The notes: generated from the letters alone by a model not told the origin. DNA of 64,000 nucleotides from Neisseria arctica (GCF_022870905.1 NZ_CP091510.1:1798001-1862000); one strand, 5' to 3'; shown: positions 1 to 8,641, counted from the stretch's first letter. Numbers and translations: made by a program.

Positions 1-693
1 GGCCCGGCTACCCGCGCCATCGACAATTACCTCAACATCGGCTACGACACACGCGCCGAAGCTATTTTGCTTTGCGAATCAGACGGCACACCCGAAGAAG
101 TAGCCGAAGAAATCGGCCGTATGATTGCAGTATTTGAGAAAAGCGGCGCCATCCGCATCCAAGTATCACGCAATGAAATCGAACGACTGGTTTTTTGGTC
201 GGGTAGAAAAAACGCTTTCCCCGCCGCCGCCCAACTCGCTCCCGATTCCTACTGCATGGACGGTACCGTACCGCGCCGCCACATCAGCACACTGCTGCGC
301 CACATCACCACGCTTGAAGAGAAATACGGCTTGAAATGTATTAACGTTTTCCATGCGGGCGACGGCAATATGCATCCGCTGATTCTTTTCGACAACCAGG
401 CGGGAGAATGGCCTCGCGCCGAAGCCTTCGGTGCCGATATTTTGGAAGAATGCGTACGGCTGGGCGGCACAATCACCGGCGAACACGGCGTAGGCGTAGA
501 AAAAATCAACGGCATGTGCGTCCAATTTTCAGAAGCCGAACGCGAAACCTTTTGGGGTGTGAAATTTGCATTCGACCCCGGCGGCCTGCTCAACGCCGAC
601 AAAGCCATTCCCACTAAAAACCGCTGTGCCGAATACGGCAGAATGCATATTCCGCGCGGAACCATGAAGTTTCCCGAATTGGAACGCTTTTAA
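1..693 (+). CDS. glcD: Glycolate oxidase subunit GlcD, C-terminal part (cut by window start)
   Basis: FAD-linked oxidase that oxidises glycolate (or a related 2-hydroxy acid) together with GlcE and GlcF. The reading frame is open from the first base, so the start lies outside the window and 230 residues are visible. They match the FAD-linked oxidase C-terminal domain: HAGDGNMHP and TGEHGVG are the conserved substrate and cofactor-site motifs, and the closing DPGGLLNADK resembles the family's DPxxxLNPGK. A DUF817 gene follows 80 bases downstream, then glcE, so this is probably one transcription unit. A D-lactate dehydrogenase of the same superfamily is the main alternative; the linked glcE favours GlcD. 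Confidence 0.88.
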   Translation, partial: GPATRAIDNYLNIGYDTRAEAILLCESDGTPEEVAEEIGRMIAVFEKSGAIRIQVSRNEIERLVFWSGRKNAFPAAAQLAPDSYCMDGTVPRRHISTLLRHITTLEEKYGLKCINVFHAGDGNMHPLILFDNQAGEWPRAEAFGADILEECVRLGGTITGEHGVGVEKINGMCVQFSEAERETFWGVKFAFDPGGLLNADKAIPTKNRCAEYGRMHIPRGTMKFPELERF

Positions 694-773
694 CCGCCCG
701 ATATGCCAATTTTCAGACGGCCTGCCAACCCGGGTATATAACCCGTATACGGGCCGTCTGAAAAATACGACCC

Positions 774-1619
774 ATGCTGAACCGATTAGACGATTGGCTG
801 ACCCGACACCCGCTGAATCCTGCTTTACAGGGCTGGCGACGCTTTATAACAGAATTTTGGTTTTTCGGCCTGAAAGAAGCCAGAGCCTGTCTGTTTGCAG
901 GTTTGTTTTTTATCGCCATGTTTGCCATTCCGCGCAATGGCTGGCTGGGCATACCCCGTTATGATTTGTTGCTGGTATTTGCTTTGGCAGTGCAGGCCGC
1001 TATGCTCAAATTCGGTTTGGAAAGCCGCGATGAATTGAAAGCCATCACGCTGTTTCATATCATCGGCTTTATGCTTGAAGTGTTTAAAACTTCAGGCGGC
1101 ATCCAATCATGGACTTACCCCGATTTTGCGTATACCAAATTGTGGGGAGTCCCTCTGTTTACCGGCTTTATGTATGCGGCCGTCGGCAGCTATATTATTC
1201 AGGCATGGCGGCTGTTTGATTTGAAAGTCAGAAGCCACCCGCCTTACTGGCTTGCTGCATTGGCGGCTGCCGCAATTTATATAAATTTCTTCAGCCACCA
1301 CTATATAAGCGATTACCGCTGGTATCTGGCCGCTTTTGTTTTGGGGCTGTATGCGCGTACAACGGTATATTTCACCCCTTACGACCGCGAAAGAAAAATG
1401 CCGCTGCTGTTGGCTTTCGTATTAATCGGATTTTTTATCTGGCTGGCAGAAAACATCAGTACATTTGCAGGTATTTGGCAATATCCCAACCAAAGCGGTG
1501 TATGGTCGCTCGTACACATCGGCAAATGGAGCTCGTGGGCCATGTTGGTCATCATGACTTTTACCATCGTGGCGAATTTAAAACACATCAAACATACGAT
1601 TGCGGTATCAAAAGATTAA
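774..1619 (+). CDS. DUF817 family integral membrane protein
   Basis: A 281-residue membrane protein of the DUF817 family (recognised by resemblance; function unknown). It is mostly hydrophobic, with about seven or eight predicted membrane segments, starting with KEARACLFAGLFFIAMF near residues 39-55. Conserved-looking polar residues sit inside membrane segments: HIIGFMLEVFKTS near residue 100 and NFFSHHYISDYRW near residue 170. A DUS copy lies just before the ATG. It sits between glcD and glcE with short gaps (80 and 23 bases), suggesting co-transcription, but nothing in the sequence ties it directly to glycolate metabolism. Confidence 0.8.
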   Translation: MLNRLDDWLTRHPLNPALQGWRRFITEFWFFGLKEARACLFAGLFFIAMFAIPRNGWLGIPRYDLLLVFALAVQAAMLKFGLESRDELKAITLFHIIGFMLEVFKTSGGIQSWTYPDFAYTKLWGVPLFTGFMYAAVGSYIIQAWRLFDLKVRSHPPYWLAALAAAAIYINFFSHHYISDYRWYLAAFVLGLYARTTVYFTPYDRERKMPLLLAFVLIGFFIWLAENISTFAGIWQYPNQSGVWSLVHIGKWSSWAMLVIMTFTIVANLKHIKHTIAVSKD

Positions 1620-1642
1620 ATTGAAAAGGCCGTCTGAAAACT

Positions 1643-2722
1643 ATGGAACACATACTGACTACCCTACGCGGGCAAATCCTCGAAGCAACGCAAAACCATA
1701 CGCCGCTGATTATCCGCGGCGGCGGCAGCAAAGACTTTTACGGAGAGAGCCGCCGCCCCGATAATGCCCAAATACTTGATACACGCGCCTACAGCGGCAT
1801 TACCGCCTATGATCCGGAAGAGCTGGTGGTTTCCGCACGCGCCGGTACTCCGCTGGCGGAAATCGAAGCCGCTTTAGCCGAGCGCAACCAAATCCTGCCG
1901 TTCGAACCACCCTATTTCGGCGAAGGCGCAACATTGGGAGGGGCTGTCGCCGCCGGATTGGCCGGCCCCCGCAGAACCCATGCCGGAGCCATCAAAGATT
2001 TTGTATTGGGTGTAAAAATGCTCAACGGCAAAGGCGAACATTTGGCCTTCGGCGGAACAGTCGTGAAAAACGTAGCGGGCTATGATGTTGCCAAGATAAT
2101 GGCGGGCTCGCTCGGCACTTTGGGTTTAATTACCGATCTATCCATCAAAGTATTGCCCAAACCGTTTGCCGAAACCACATTACAATTCGAAATCAGTGAA
2201 AACGAAGCTATTGCAAAACTCAATGCCTTAATGGGACAACCCTTACCGCTTTCCGCCTCTTTCTGGGCAGACGGCATCTTAAGCCTACGCTTAAGCGGCA
2301 CCGAAGCGGGAGTTCAAACTGCCGTCGGCATTATCAGCGGTTTGCAACTTGAAGCCGCAGCCGCCGATGCGCTATGGCACTCGGTACGCGAACAAACCCA
2401 CCCTGCCTTCTCCCTTAGCGACACCCAACGCTTGTGGCGTGTTTCCGTACCCGACACGACCTCTCCTTTGCCTTTGGAAGGCTTGAGTGCTATGGAATGG
2501 GGTAGCGGCTTACGCTGGTATCGTACGGAAGCCAAAGCGCAAACTATACGCACAGCCGCACAGCAAGCGGGCGGTCATGCGACGCTCTTTCGCGGAGAAA
2601 AACACGGCGAAACCGTATTCACCCCGCTCCCCGAATCCGTCAAAGCAATCCATCGCCGTTTGAAACAAACTTTCGACCCGTCCGGTATTTTTAATCCCGG
2701 GCGTATGTATCCGGATTGGTAA
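1643..2722 (+). CDS. glcE: Glycolate oxidase subunit GlcE (FAD-binding)
   Basis: Second FAD-binding subunit of glycolate oxidase, 359 residues, the usual GlcE length. The N-terminus carries the PCMH-type FAD-binding fold: IRGGGSKDFYG around residues 24-34, GEGATLGGAVAAGLAGPRR around 93-111 and KNVAGYDVAKIMAGSLGTLG around 141-160. The C-terminus ends in FDPSGIFNPGRMYPDW, a typical GlcE ending. The ATG follows a DUS copy. No glcF (iron-sulfur subunit) follows; instead a 20-bp-stem terminator closes the unit and the next genes converge on it. Confidence 0.9.
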   Translation: MEHILTTLRGQILEATQNHTPLIIRGGGSKDFYGESRRPDNAQILDTRAYSGITAYDPEELVVSARAGTPLAEIEAALAERNQILPFEPPYFGEGATLGGAVAAGLAGPRRTHAGAIKDFVLGVKMLNGKGEHLAFGGTVVKNVAGYDVAKIMAGSLGTLGLITDLSIKVLPKPFAETTLQFEISENEAIAKLNALMGQPLPLSASFWADGILSLRLSGTEAGVQTAVGIISGLQLEAAAADALWHSVREQTHPAFSLSDTQRLWRVSVPDTTSPLPLEGLSAMEWGSGLRWYRTEAKAQTIRTAAQQAGGHATLFRGEKHGETVFTPLPESVKAIHRRLKQTFDPSGIFNPGRMYPDW

Positions 2723-2785
2723 ATCTCCGTATCCATAGAGGCAAGTGGAAAATTTTTATAACCGCTATGTTTATCTGTCATACAA

Positions 2786-2830
2786 AATAATAAGGCCGTC
2801 TGAAACGGATTTTCAGACGGCCTTATTATT
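2786..2830. terminator. Bidirectional DUS-pair terminator between glcE and the feo genes
   Basis: Perfect 20-bp inverted repeat (2786-2805 with 2811-2830) around a 5-base loop. The stem contains the uptake sequence AGGCCGTCTGAA in inverted orientation, extended by AT-rich flanks that give T-runs on both strands. It lies between two convergent gene sets and can end both. Confidence 0.85.
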
Positions 2831-2866
2831 CAAACAAAACATTAATACAACCACAGCCTACAAAAT

Positions 2867-3007
2867 CTAATGGCAACCGCCGTCTTTACCGCTACAACCG
2901 CGGCAACTGCCGCAAGCAGAAGAAGATTTCGGCTTGAAAACAAAACGGCGTACTACAAAGACCACCGCCCCCAACACCAGCAGCCCGACTACCCATTCTT
3001 GAATCAT
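2867..3007 (-). CDS. FeoB-associated Cys-rich membrane protein
   Basis: A 46-residue protein: one membrane helix (residues about 3-22, VVGLLVLGAVVFVVRRFVF) and a short tail with four cysteines in the pattern CGSCRGCSGKDGGC near the end. This is the FeoB-associated Cys-rich family (FeoC-like position), thought to assist ferrous-iron transport. I chose the ATG at 3007 because it overlaps the feoB stop codon in the four-base arrangement ATGA, indicating translational coupling. A longer upstream start exists in frame but would overlap feoB by more than 80 bases. Confidence 0.85.
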   Translation of the reverse strand: MIQEWVVGLLVLGAVVFVVRRFVFKPKSSSACGSCRGCSGKDGGCH

Positions 3008-4869
3008 AATAAAATCCTCGATGAAACCTGATACACCACAAAAGCAAAAAAGTAGGCCAACATAAACAGATAGCCCGCAATCAGCCAAGTTTGGCGGGCG
3101 GATTTGGTTTCACGTTTGATAACCGCCATCGTCGCCATACACATCGGTGCGTAAACATACCATGCCAAGAATGCAAAAGCGGTGGGCAGTCCCCAATTAT
3201 TATGCACAATCGGGATCAATGCCTGTTGCGCCGCATCTTCAGACGCCGCCCCTACGGCATAAACCGTCCCCAACGCGGCCACCACCACTTCCCGAGCAGC
3301 AATACCCGGAATCATGGCAATACACATTTGCCAAGTAAAACCCAGCGGGGCAAATATCGGCTCAATCAGATGCCCCAACATACCGGCAAAACTATAATCA
3401 ATCGCCGGTGCGCTTGCTCCCTCAGGCGCAGCGGGAAAGCTAATCAATGCCCATAATATCACGCTTAAAGCAAAAATTACCGTACCGGCGCGTTTTAAAA
3501 AGGCTTTTACCCTATCCCACAGGCTAATCACGATATGTTTGAAATTCGGCGTTCGGAAAGTAGGCAACTCCATCAACAAAGGAAATTGCTGGACATTTCC
3601 TCTACGTCTAGCCATGCGTTTCAACATAAATGCGGTTATCCCTGCCGAAACAATGCCAACCACATACAGTGCAAACAGAGTCAAACCCTGAAGATTAAAA
3701 ACACCCCAAACGGTTTGCGCCGGAATCACTGCCGCAATAATCAGCGCATATACCGGCAAACGCGCCGAACAAGTCAGCATCGGCGCGATAGCAATCGTAA
3801 CCAAACGTTCGCGCGGATCTTGAATGGTTCGCGCCGACATCACCGCGGGTACGGCACAGGCGAAACTCGACAGCAGCGGAATAAACGCCCGGCCCGACAG
3901 CCCGGTACGGGACAACAGATTATCAAGCAAAAACGCCGCCCTAGGCAGATAGCCAGAATCCTCCAATAGCAGAATGAAGGCAAATAATATGGTGATTTGA
4001 GGTAAAAACACCAACACGCTGCCCATACCTGCAATCACCCCGTTTATCAGCAAATCAGTAAGCAACCCGGCCGGCAGAACCGAAGCCACCCATTCGCCCA
4101 GCATAGAAAAACCGTCTTCAATCGCCGTCATCAAGGGCTCAGACCAAGAATACACCGCTTGAAAAACCATCAGCAAAATAAATGCCAAAATGATTAATCC
4201 CCATACGGGATGCAGTACCAAGCTATCAAGACGGCGGTGCCATCCGGGCAAAGCCATCTCGGTATGCACCACTTGGCGTAAAATACTTTCCACTTCTTCG
4301 TATAAGGCGTTACTGTCCAGCTCATCCAACCGCTCTTCAGCTTTCTCCGCATCAAAATCAACGGTTTCCACTCGCGGCAAGGTAGCCAGAGTTTCCCTAA
4401 CAGCCTCTACGCTGTGATGACGGATGGCAGCGGTTTCCAATACCGGCATGCCAAGCAGGCTGCTGAGTTTGGCCACATCAATCCTCAAGCCGCGCGCATA
4501 AGCGACATCGCTGAGATTAAGAGAAATCATCATCGGCAGGCCTAGTGTTTTTAATTCCAGCATCATTCGCAGCGTCATGCGCAAATTGGTTGCATCCGCT
4601 ACTGCCACTACCGCATCGGGGCGACGCCCAAGCTTACCCAAAAGCACATCGCGCGCTACTGTTTCATCCGGGCTTGTGGTTCTCAAGCTGTATGTACCTG
4701 GCAAATCAATAATCCGGATATTACGGTCACGCACGAAGACGCCCTCGCGGCGGTCCACTGTTACACCCGGATAGTTGGCCACTTTGGCATTTGCCCCTGT
4801 AAGGGCGTTGAAAAGTACGGTTTTACCGCAATTAGGCGCACCGACCAAAGCATAATAATATGTATTCAT
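3004..4869 (-). CDS. feoB: Ferrous iron transporter FeoB
   Basis: Inner-membrane Fe(II) permease with an N-terminal G domain. Visible GTPase motifs: G1 GAPNCGKT at residues 11-18, the switch I region NYPGVTVDRREG, and G3 DLPGTYSL near 55; NLSD near 118 fits G4. After a helical linker the membrane part begins around residue 210. It contains two Gate-type segments, one with SSFACAVPAVMSAR and one with GIAAREVVVAALGTVY. At 621 residues it is shorter than the 773-residue E. coli protein but within the family range. It follows feoA and overlaps the small Cys-rich gene by four bases. A Fur box upstream of feoA suggests iron repression of the whole set. Confidence 0.96.
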   Translation of the reverse strand: MNTYYYALVGAPNCGKTVLFNALTGANAKVANYPGVTVDRREGVFVRDRNIRIIDLPGTYSLRTTSPDETVARDVLLGKLGRRPDAVVAVADATNLRMTLRMMLELKTLGLPMMISLNLSDVAYARGLRIDVAKLSSLLGMPVLETAAIRHHSVEAVRETLATLPRVETVDFDAEKAEERLDELDSNALYEEVESILRQVVHTEMALPGWHRRLDSLVLHPVWGLIILAFILLMVFQAVYSWSEPLMTAIEDGFSMLGEWVASVLPAGLLTDLLINGVIAGMGSVLVFLPQITILFAFILLLEDSGYLPRAAFLLDNLLSRTGLSGRAFIPLLSSFACAVPAVMSARTIQDPRERLVTIAIAPMLTCSARLPVYALIIAAVIPAQTVWGVFNLQGLTLFALYVVGIVSAGITAFMLKRMARRRGNVQQFPLLMELPTFRTPNFKHIVISLWDRVKAFLKRAGTVIFALSVILWALISFPAAPEGASAPAIDYSFAGMLGHLIEPIFAPLGFTWQMCIAMIPGIAAREVVVAALGTVYAVGAASEDAAQQALIPIVHNNWGLPTAFAFLAWYVYAPMCMATMAVIKRETKSARQTWLIAGYLFMLAYFFAFVVYQVSSRILL

Positions 4870-4919
4870 AATGATTTTTCAGACGGCATAAAATTCTAGC
4901 CGTCTGAATCCGGCAAAGT

Positions 4920-5183
4920 TTATTTGGTTGGACGGCAAATAATTTTGGCCGCTTCTGCTTCACGTAGAGAAAATTGTGATTGATTGCCCAAACGCACGGC
5001 GAAAGGCCCTCGTCCGAATAAGCCTTTTGCCACCAATGTCAACGGCGTACCGTTGGAAAAACCCAGATCGGCAAGACGGCGGCTGACCAGCTCATCAAGG
5101 CTGCCGAACACAGGATTGGGTTCGATAGATTCGATATAAACCACTTCGCCTTTATTCAGACGGGATACCGGCAAACGGGACAT
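4920..5183 (-). CDS. feoA: Ferrous iron transport protein FeoA
   Basis: A small SH3-like cytoplasmic partner of FeoB, 87 residues from the chosen start. It shows the FeoA pattern: RRLADLGFSNGTPLTLVAKG followed by GPFAVRLGNQSQFSLREAEAAKI. The ATG at 5183 is preferred over an in-frame ATG 15 bases upstream because GTGGA lies at good spacing before it, while the upstream one has no ribosome site. It is followed 50 bases later by feoB on the same strand, with a single DUS between them. Confidence 0.92.
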   Translation of the reverse strand: MSRLPVSRLNKGEVVYIESIEPNPVFGSLDELVSRRLADLGFSNGTPLTLVAKGLFGRGPFAVRLGNQSQFSLREAEAAKIICRPTK

Positions 5184-5343
5184 TGTAAAATTCCACATAA
5201 AAAAACAATTGGATTCTGTATTATGTGCTTGGCAAATACAGGGCTGAGATAAGCCCGCAAGAAAATATCAAATAATTAGCCGTCAGCCATATTTTCAGCA
5301 TGACCGTATTCAACCAATCATATTTCAGGCGGCTAATTTTTAT

Positions 5344-5358
5344 TTATAATTATTATCA
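5344..5358 (-). promoter_or_regulatory. Fur box upstream of feoA
   Basis: On the minus strand the 15-mer TGATAATAATTATAA matches the 7-1-7 Fur consensus TGATAATnATTATCA at 13 of 14 defined positions. It lies about 160 bases upstream of the feoA start in an AT-rich stretch, the expected place for iron repression of feoAB. Binding is inferred from the motif only. Confidence 0.7.
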
Positions 5359-5651
5359 ATTAAATTTATAGGGAATGCAAGAAAGAAATTAGGCGGGGCA
5401 ATTGAAACGGCCGATGATATTTTTATCTAAAACATGTAAGCGGAAATTCCATATCTACGCCAGATAATCCATGTACATATTTTTCAGACGGCCTGTCTGA
5501 GCGCAACACATTTTGTGAAATTTACTATTCTAGTTTTATAGAACAGTAACGCATACAAAGCAATGATGCCATCTGAAACATTCAGACGGCATCAAATTTT
5601 AAATACAAATACGTGGGCAATCATGCTCTCTTAAAAATAGCACACCCTGCC
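5359..5651. other. Gene-free AT-rich region between feoA promoter and the next gene
   Basis: Nothing coding is seen. A single DUS lies near 5484. A degenerate inverted DUS pair (GCCATCTGAA with TTCAGACGGC) near 5568-5590 could act as a weak terminator for whichever transcript reaches it. Confidence 0.5.
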
Positions 5652-6023
5652 TTAAAACCAACCATCAGCGGATATAGGGCGATGGTCGTAGAGTTTGATA
5701 AAACCGGCCACTACACGGTAAACAAACCAAATACTTACCAGTACCAAAATCAGGCCGCCTACCAAAACCCCTAGAGTCAACACACCGATAAACAACCCTG
5801 CCACAGTAACCCAAAACGTTTTAATCAGGTAGGCAAACTGATCGTAATAAGGTGTACCCACCGCATCGTTGCGCTTCAGATAAGCCATAATCACCCCGGC
5901 CAACAAAGTAAAGCCGATAATCAACGAGGCGGCATACAAGGCATAAACAATGATGGCATAAGTGCGCAGCTGGCTATCGTCTTTCGGCGCTTGCCCCGGA
6001 TGGCCTATTATTCTGTAATCCAT
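5652..6023 (-). CDS. Small membrane protein, DUF4870/Tic20-like
   Basis: A 123-residue protein with a short cytoplasmic start (GHPGQAPKDDSQLRTYAI) and about three membrane helices: residues 22-46, 68-90 and 90-110. The ending IWFVYRVVAGFIKLYDHRP resembles the DUF4870 (Tic20-like) family found in many proteobacteria, which have no assigned role. It is a single gene with the ribosome site GGAGAAAATA before the ATG. The family call is by overall pattern; no catalytic residue is recognisable. Confidence 0.65.
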   Translation of the reverse strand: MDYRIIGHPGQAPKDDSQLRTYAIIVYALYAASLIIGFTLLAGVIMAYLKRNDAVGTPYYDQFAYLIKTFWVTVAGLFIGVLTLGVLVGGLILVLVSIWFVYRVVAGFIKLYDHRPISADGWF

Positions 6024-6073
6024 TATTTTCTCCTTTATTAATTATCCATAATATATTACCGCGCCAACAACAT

Positions 6074-6553
6074 TCAGGCGGCCGCCTCCACCGTTTTCGG
6101 ATTAAGCACACGCAAGGCTTCAGGCCTGATCGCTACTAAAAACCCACGCTTGCCGCCGTTGATATAAATCATATCCAGATCCCAAATCGTTTTTTCCACC
6201 ATCACCGGCAAAGTAGTTTTCGTGCCAAACGGGCTGGTGCCTCCGAATAAAAACCCCGTCCATTTATTGGCCTGTTTTTCATCGGCCAATTCCAGATGTT
6301 TCATTCCCAACTGGCGCGCCAAATTGCGGGTAGAAACTTCTTTATCGCCATGCATCAACACCAGCACGCCTTCTTTACGCTCATTTTGCAACACAATAGT
6401 TTTGATCACCGCATGCTCGGGGACACCCAACTGCTGTGCCGAATGCGCCGCTCCCCCGTGCTCCATATAAACAAACATTTTTGGTTCGAAATCAATGGTA
6501 TGCGCCCGCAAAAAACGTATAGAGGGCGTAACCGGATAATTGTTTTTACTCAT
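6074..6553 (-). CDS. ybaK: Cys-tRNA(Pro)/aminoacyl-tRNA deacylase, YbaK/EbsC family
   Basis: Editing enzyme that hydrolyses mischarged Cys-tRNA(Pro). From the chosen ATG it is 159 residues, the normal YbaK length. Family motifs include VIKTIVLQN, LMHGDKEVSTRNLARQLG, GFLFGGTSPFGTKTTLPV and IYINGGKRGFLVAIRP. A TTG ten codons upstream (6583) has a better purine-rich site (AAAGAAAGA), but the extra residues would be encoded by a DUS copy, so the ATG at 6553 is preferred; this is not certain. It is divergent from the RidA-type gene. Confidence 0.88.
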   Translation of the reverse strand: MSKNNYPVTPSIRFLRAHTIDFEPKMFVYMEHGGAAHSAQQLGVPEHAVIKTIVLQNERKEGVLVLMHGDKEVSTRNLARQLGMKHLELADEKQANKWTGFLFGGTSPFGTKTTLPVMVEKTIWDLDMIYINGGKRGFLVAIRPEALRVLNPKTVEAAA

Positions 6554-6639
6554 AGAGGCCGTCTGAAAAATATGCTGATTCAATCTTTCTTTATGTTACC
6601 ATAACTGCCATGATTTAACTTATTATGTAAAGGAAATAT

Positions 6640-7017
6640 ATGAACATTACCTATCACGGACAAACCCCGCGCCTCTCCGAAGCTACCGTTGCCAACGGTT
6701 TTGTGTTTCTATCGGGTATGGTTCCCGAAACAGACAGTTCGGACATTACCGAACAAACTCAAGATGTACTCAAACAAATCGATAAATGGCTAGAAAAATG
6801 CGGCTCCGACAAGCGCCATATTTTAGAAGCCACAATCTACCTGCCTGATCTGGCCGATTACGCTGCCATGAATGCGGTATGGGACCAATGGGTTGATCCC
6901 CAACGCGCTCCGGCTCGCGCCTGTGTAGCCGCCGGCTTGGCGAATCCGGCATGGAAAATCGAAATCAAAGTTTCTGCGGTACAGCTTCAAAATACAGCCG
7001 ATAAAAATACACGCTAA
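6640..7017 (+). CDS. RidA family protein (reactive imine deaminase-like)
   Basis: A 125-residue protein of the YjgF/RidA family, which typically hydrolyses reactive enamine/imine intermediates from amino-acid metabolism in the cytoplasm. It shows the family core: VFLSGMVPE near residue 23, ILEATIYLPDLADYAAMNAVWDQW in the middle, and PARACVAAGLANPAWKIEIKVSA, carrying the conserved substrate-binding Arg. The motif details (NPAWKIEI instead of PxxxVEI) place it among RidA paralogues rather than canonical RidA. AAAGGAAATAT precedes the ATG. It stands alone, divergent from ybaK. Confidence 0.88.
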   Translation: MNITYHGQTPRLSEATVANGFVFLSGMVPETDSSDITEQTQDVLKQIDKWLEKCGSDKRHILEATIYLPDLADYAAMNAVWDQWVDPQRAPARACVAAGLANPAWKIEIKVSAVQLQNTADKNTR

Positions 7018-7097
7018 AAGCAGGTAGTTTACGGACAGGCTGAAGCCGAAGCATACTGGAAACGGAATAAAATCCAATTATTTATTGGCGAATAAGA

Positions 7098-7418
7098 ATG
7101 AGCGCTCCTGATTACTTATATGTCAACATGGCAAACGGCCAGCTGGTTAAACACCTGCTGCCCAACCGCATGTCAGTGCTTTTGTTTGATTATATGTTGC
7201 CGCATATGGCCGATGTGGCTCCGGATTATGCAAAACAATTCGAGGGCGAGTTTTCCTGCTGCACATTTTCTATCGCCGATTTGCCCGAAAAAGATTTTAT
7301 GGCCGTATACCAATTAATAATGGATGCTTGTGACGATATTAATGCCTTACAGCCTTTAAAAGGCGATTTGCAAACAGCCTTACTGGCAGACCCGCGCTAT
7401 AAAAAACAGACCGCATAG
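7098..7418 (+). CDS. Hypothetical protein, 106 aa
   Basis: Not recognised. A soluble, mildly acidic protein (MSAPDYLYVNMANGQLVKH onward) with a Cys pair in EFSCCTFSIADLP and no signal peptide or membrane segment. It starts 80 bases after the RidA-type gene on the same strand and ends just before a strong intrinsic terminator, so it may share that transcript. The open frame, neighbour-like codon use and following terminator support a real gene; the function is unknown. Confidence 0.7.
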   Translation: MSAPDYLYVNMANGQLVKHLLPNRMSVLLFDYMLPHMADVAPDYAKQFEGEFSCCTFSIADLPEKDFMAVYQLIMDACDDINALQPLKGDLQTALLADPRYKKQTA

Positions 7419-7440
7419 CCTGTAAAATTCATAACGTCCA

Positions 7441-7468
7441 AAAAACGCGCATTTACGCGCGTTTTTCT
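7441..7468. terminator. Intrinsic terminator after the 106-aa hypothetical gene
   Basis: A 10-bp perfect stem (AAAAACGCGC / GCGCGTTTTT, 7441-7450 with 7457-7466) with a 6-base loop and T-run. It is not a DUS pair. Confidence 0.85.
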
Positions 7469-7867
7469 TATATTCTCTGCCATCGGTGAGAAAACCAATC
7501 TGGCACTAATCTAACAATATTCTAACGACGGCTTCCCGCGCGACATAATATCTCTCATCCAGCAAGACGGTGAAACGCTGCCCGATAACCGGCTCGTCGG
7601 TGCAAATATAAATCATCCCCCCTATGAAGGTTCACCTACCTCTAGGAAATGCAGCTAATTATTCGGTTCCACCAATACGGGCTTTTAGTATTTGTTACGG
7701 CAGCCGCTCATTTTCATGATGGTAAGGCTACAACAAATAATCACCACCCCGGCCGGCGGCAAAACCGAAAAATTCTCCAAGATAAATAATGCCGCCTGAA
7801 AAATATTTTCAGACGGCATTATTTATTTACATTTTATTTTTTAACTTAAAGCACAGTATGAATCTTT
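7469..7867. other. Gene-free stretch with a possible gene remnant and a DUS-type terminator
   Basis: No full gene is present. On the minus strand, 7506-7616 encodes a 36-residue open frame (MIYICTDEPVIGQRFTVLLD then ERYYVAREAVVRILLD) that reads like real protein and continues upstream after one stop. It may be the end of a decayed gene; I do not recognise it. At 7783-7824 an imperfect inverted DUS pair (GCCGCCTGAA with TTCAGACGGC) forms a terminator for the DeoR-type gene. Confidence 0.45.
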
Positions 7868-8641
7868 TCAAACATCCCGTTCGGCAATATGGCAGCGTAC
7901 GCCATGTTCATCCAGCTTTTGGCGGATAGTGTCTGACGGTTTGCGGTCGCTGAACACACAGTCAAACTCGGTAACGTCTCCCATCCTTACCAAAGCATTC
8001 CGCCCCGATTTACGGTGATCCAACACTAAATAGCGCATACGGGCATTTTCCATCATCGCCTGCATCACGCTAACTTCTTTATAGTCAAAATCCAAAAGCG
8101 AGCCGTCCTGCTCCACACCGGCCGCACTTAATACGGCGTAATCGACTTTAAACTGGTTAATAAAATCTACCGTAGCTACGCCCGTTACCCCCCCGTCTAC
8201 CGGGCGCACCACACCGGAAGTAATAATGACCGTATAATCGCTGCGCCCGGATACAATCGCCGCCACATGGATATTATTGGTAATAATGCAAAGATTTTTA
8301 TGATTTTTCACCAAAGCCATCGCTACTGCTTCAATAGTTGTTCCGATACTCATAAACAGTGAAGCATTATCGGGGATTTCAGCTGCAATCAAATCGGCAA
8401 TATGCGCCTTTTCGTTTTGCAATTTATTCTTTTGGGCAAGATAATCATCTCCCTCCATCCCTTCGCCCAAAGCCGCACCACCATGGTAACGGCGTAAAAT
8501 GTTTTCTTCGCAAAGCTGGTTAATATCACGGCGGATGGTTTGCGGTGTAACATCTAAATCGCGTGCCAATCGGTCAATCGGCATAAAACCGTGTTCGCGC
8601 ACGAGGGCAATGATTTTTTCATGTCGTTGGATGCGTGGCAT
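7868..8641 (-). CDS. DeoR/GlpR family transcriptional regulator
   Basis: A 257-residue sugar-phosphate-type repressor. The N-terminal DeoR winged helix-turn-helix (residues about 6-60) contains MPIDRLARDLDVTPQTIRRD followed by the family-typical INQLCEENILRRYHGGAAL. The C-terminal DeoR sensor domain has SLFMSIGTTIEAVA, ITNNIHVA and LVLDHRKSGRNALVRMG, close to GlpR-type regulators. It lies 82 bases downstream of lysO on the same strand, but no sugar gene is adjacent, so its target cannot be inferred from context. Assignment to GlpR itself is not justified by sequence alone. Confidence 0.85.
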   Translation of the reverse strand: MPRIQRHEKIIALVREHGFMPIDRLARDLDVTPQTIRRDINQLCEENILRRYHGGAALGEGMEGDDYLAQKNKLQNEKAHIADLIAAEIPDNASLFMSIGTTIEAVAMALVKNHKNLCIITNNIHVAAIVSGRSDYTVIITSGVVRPVDGGVTGVATVDFINQFKVDYAVLSAAGVEQDGSLLDFDYKEVSVMQAMMENARMRYLVLDHRKSGRNALVRMGDVTEFDCVFSDRKPSDTIRQKLDEHGVRCHIAERDV

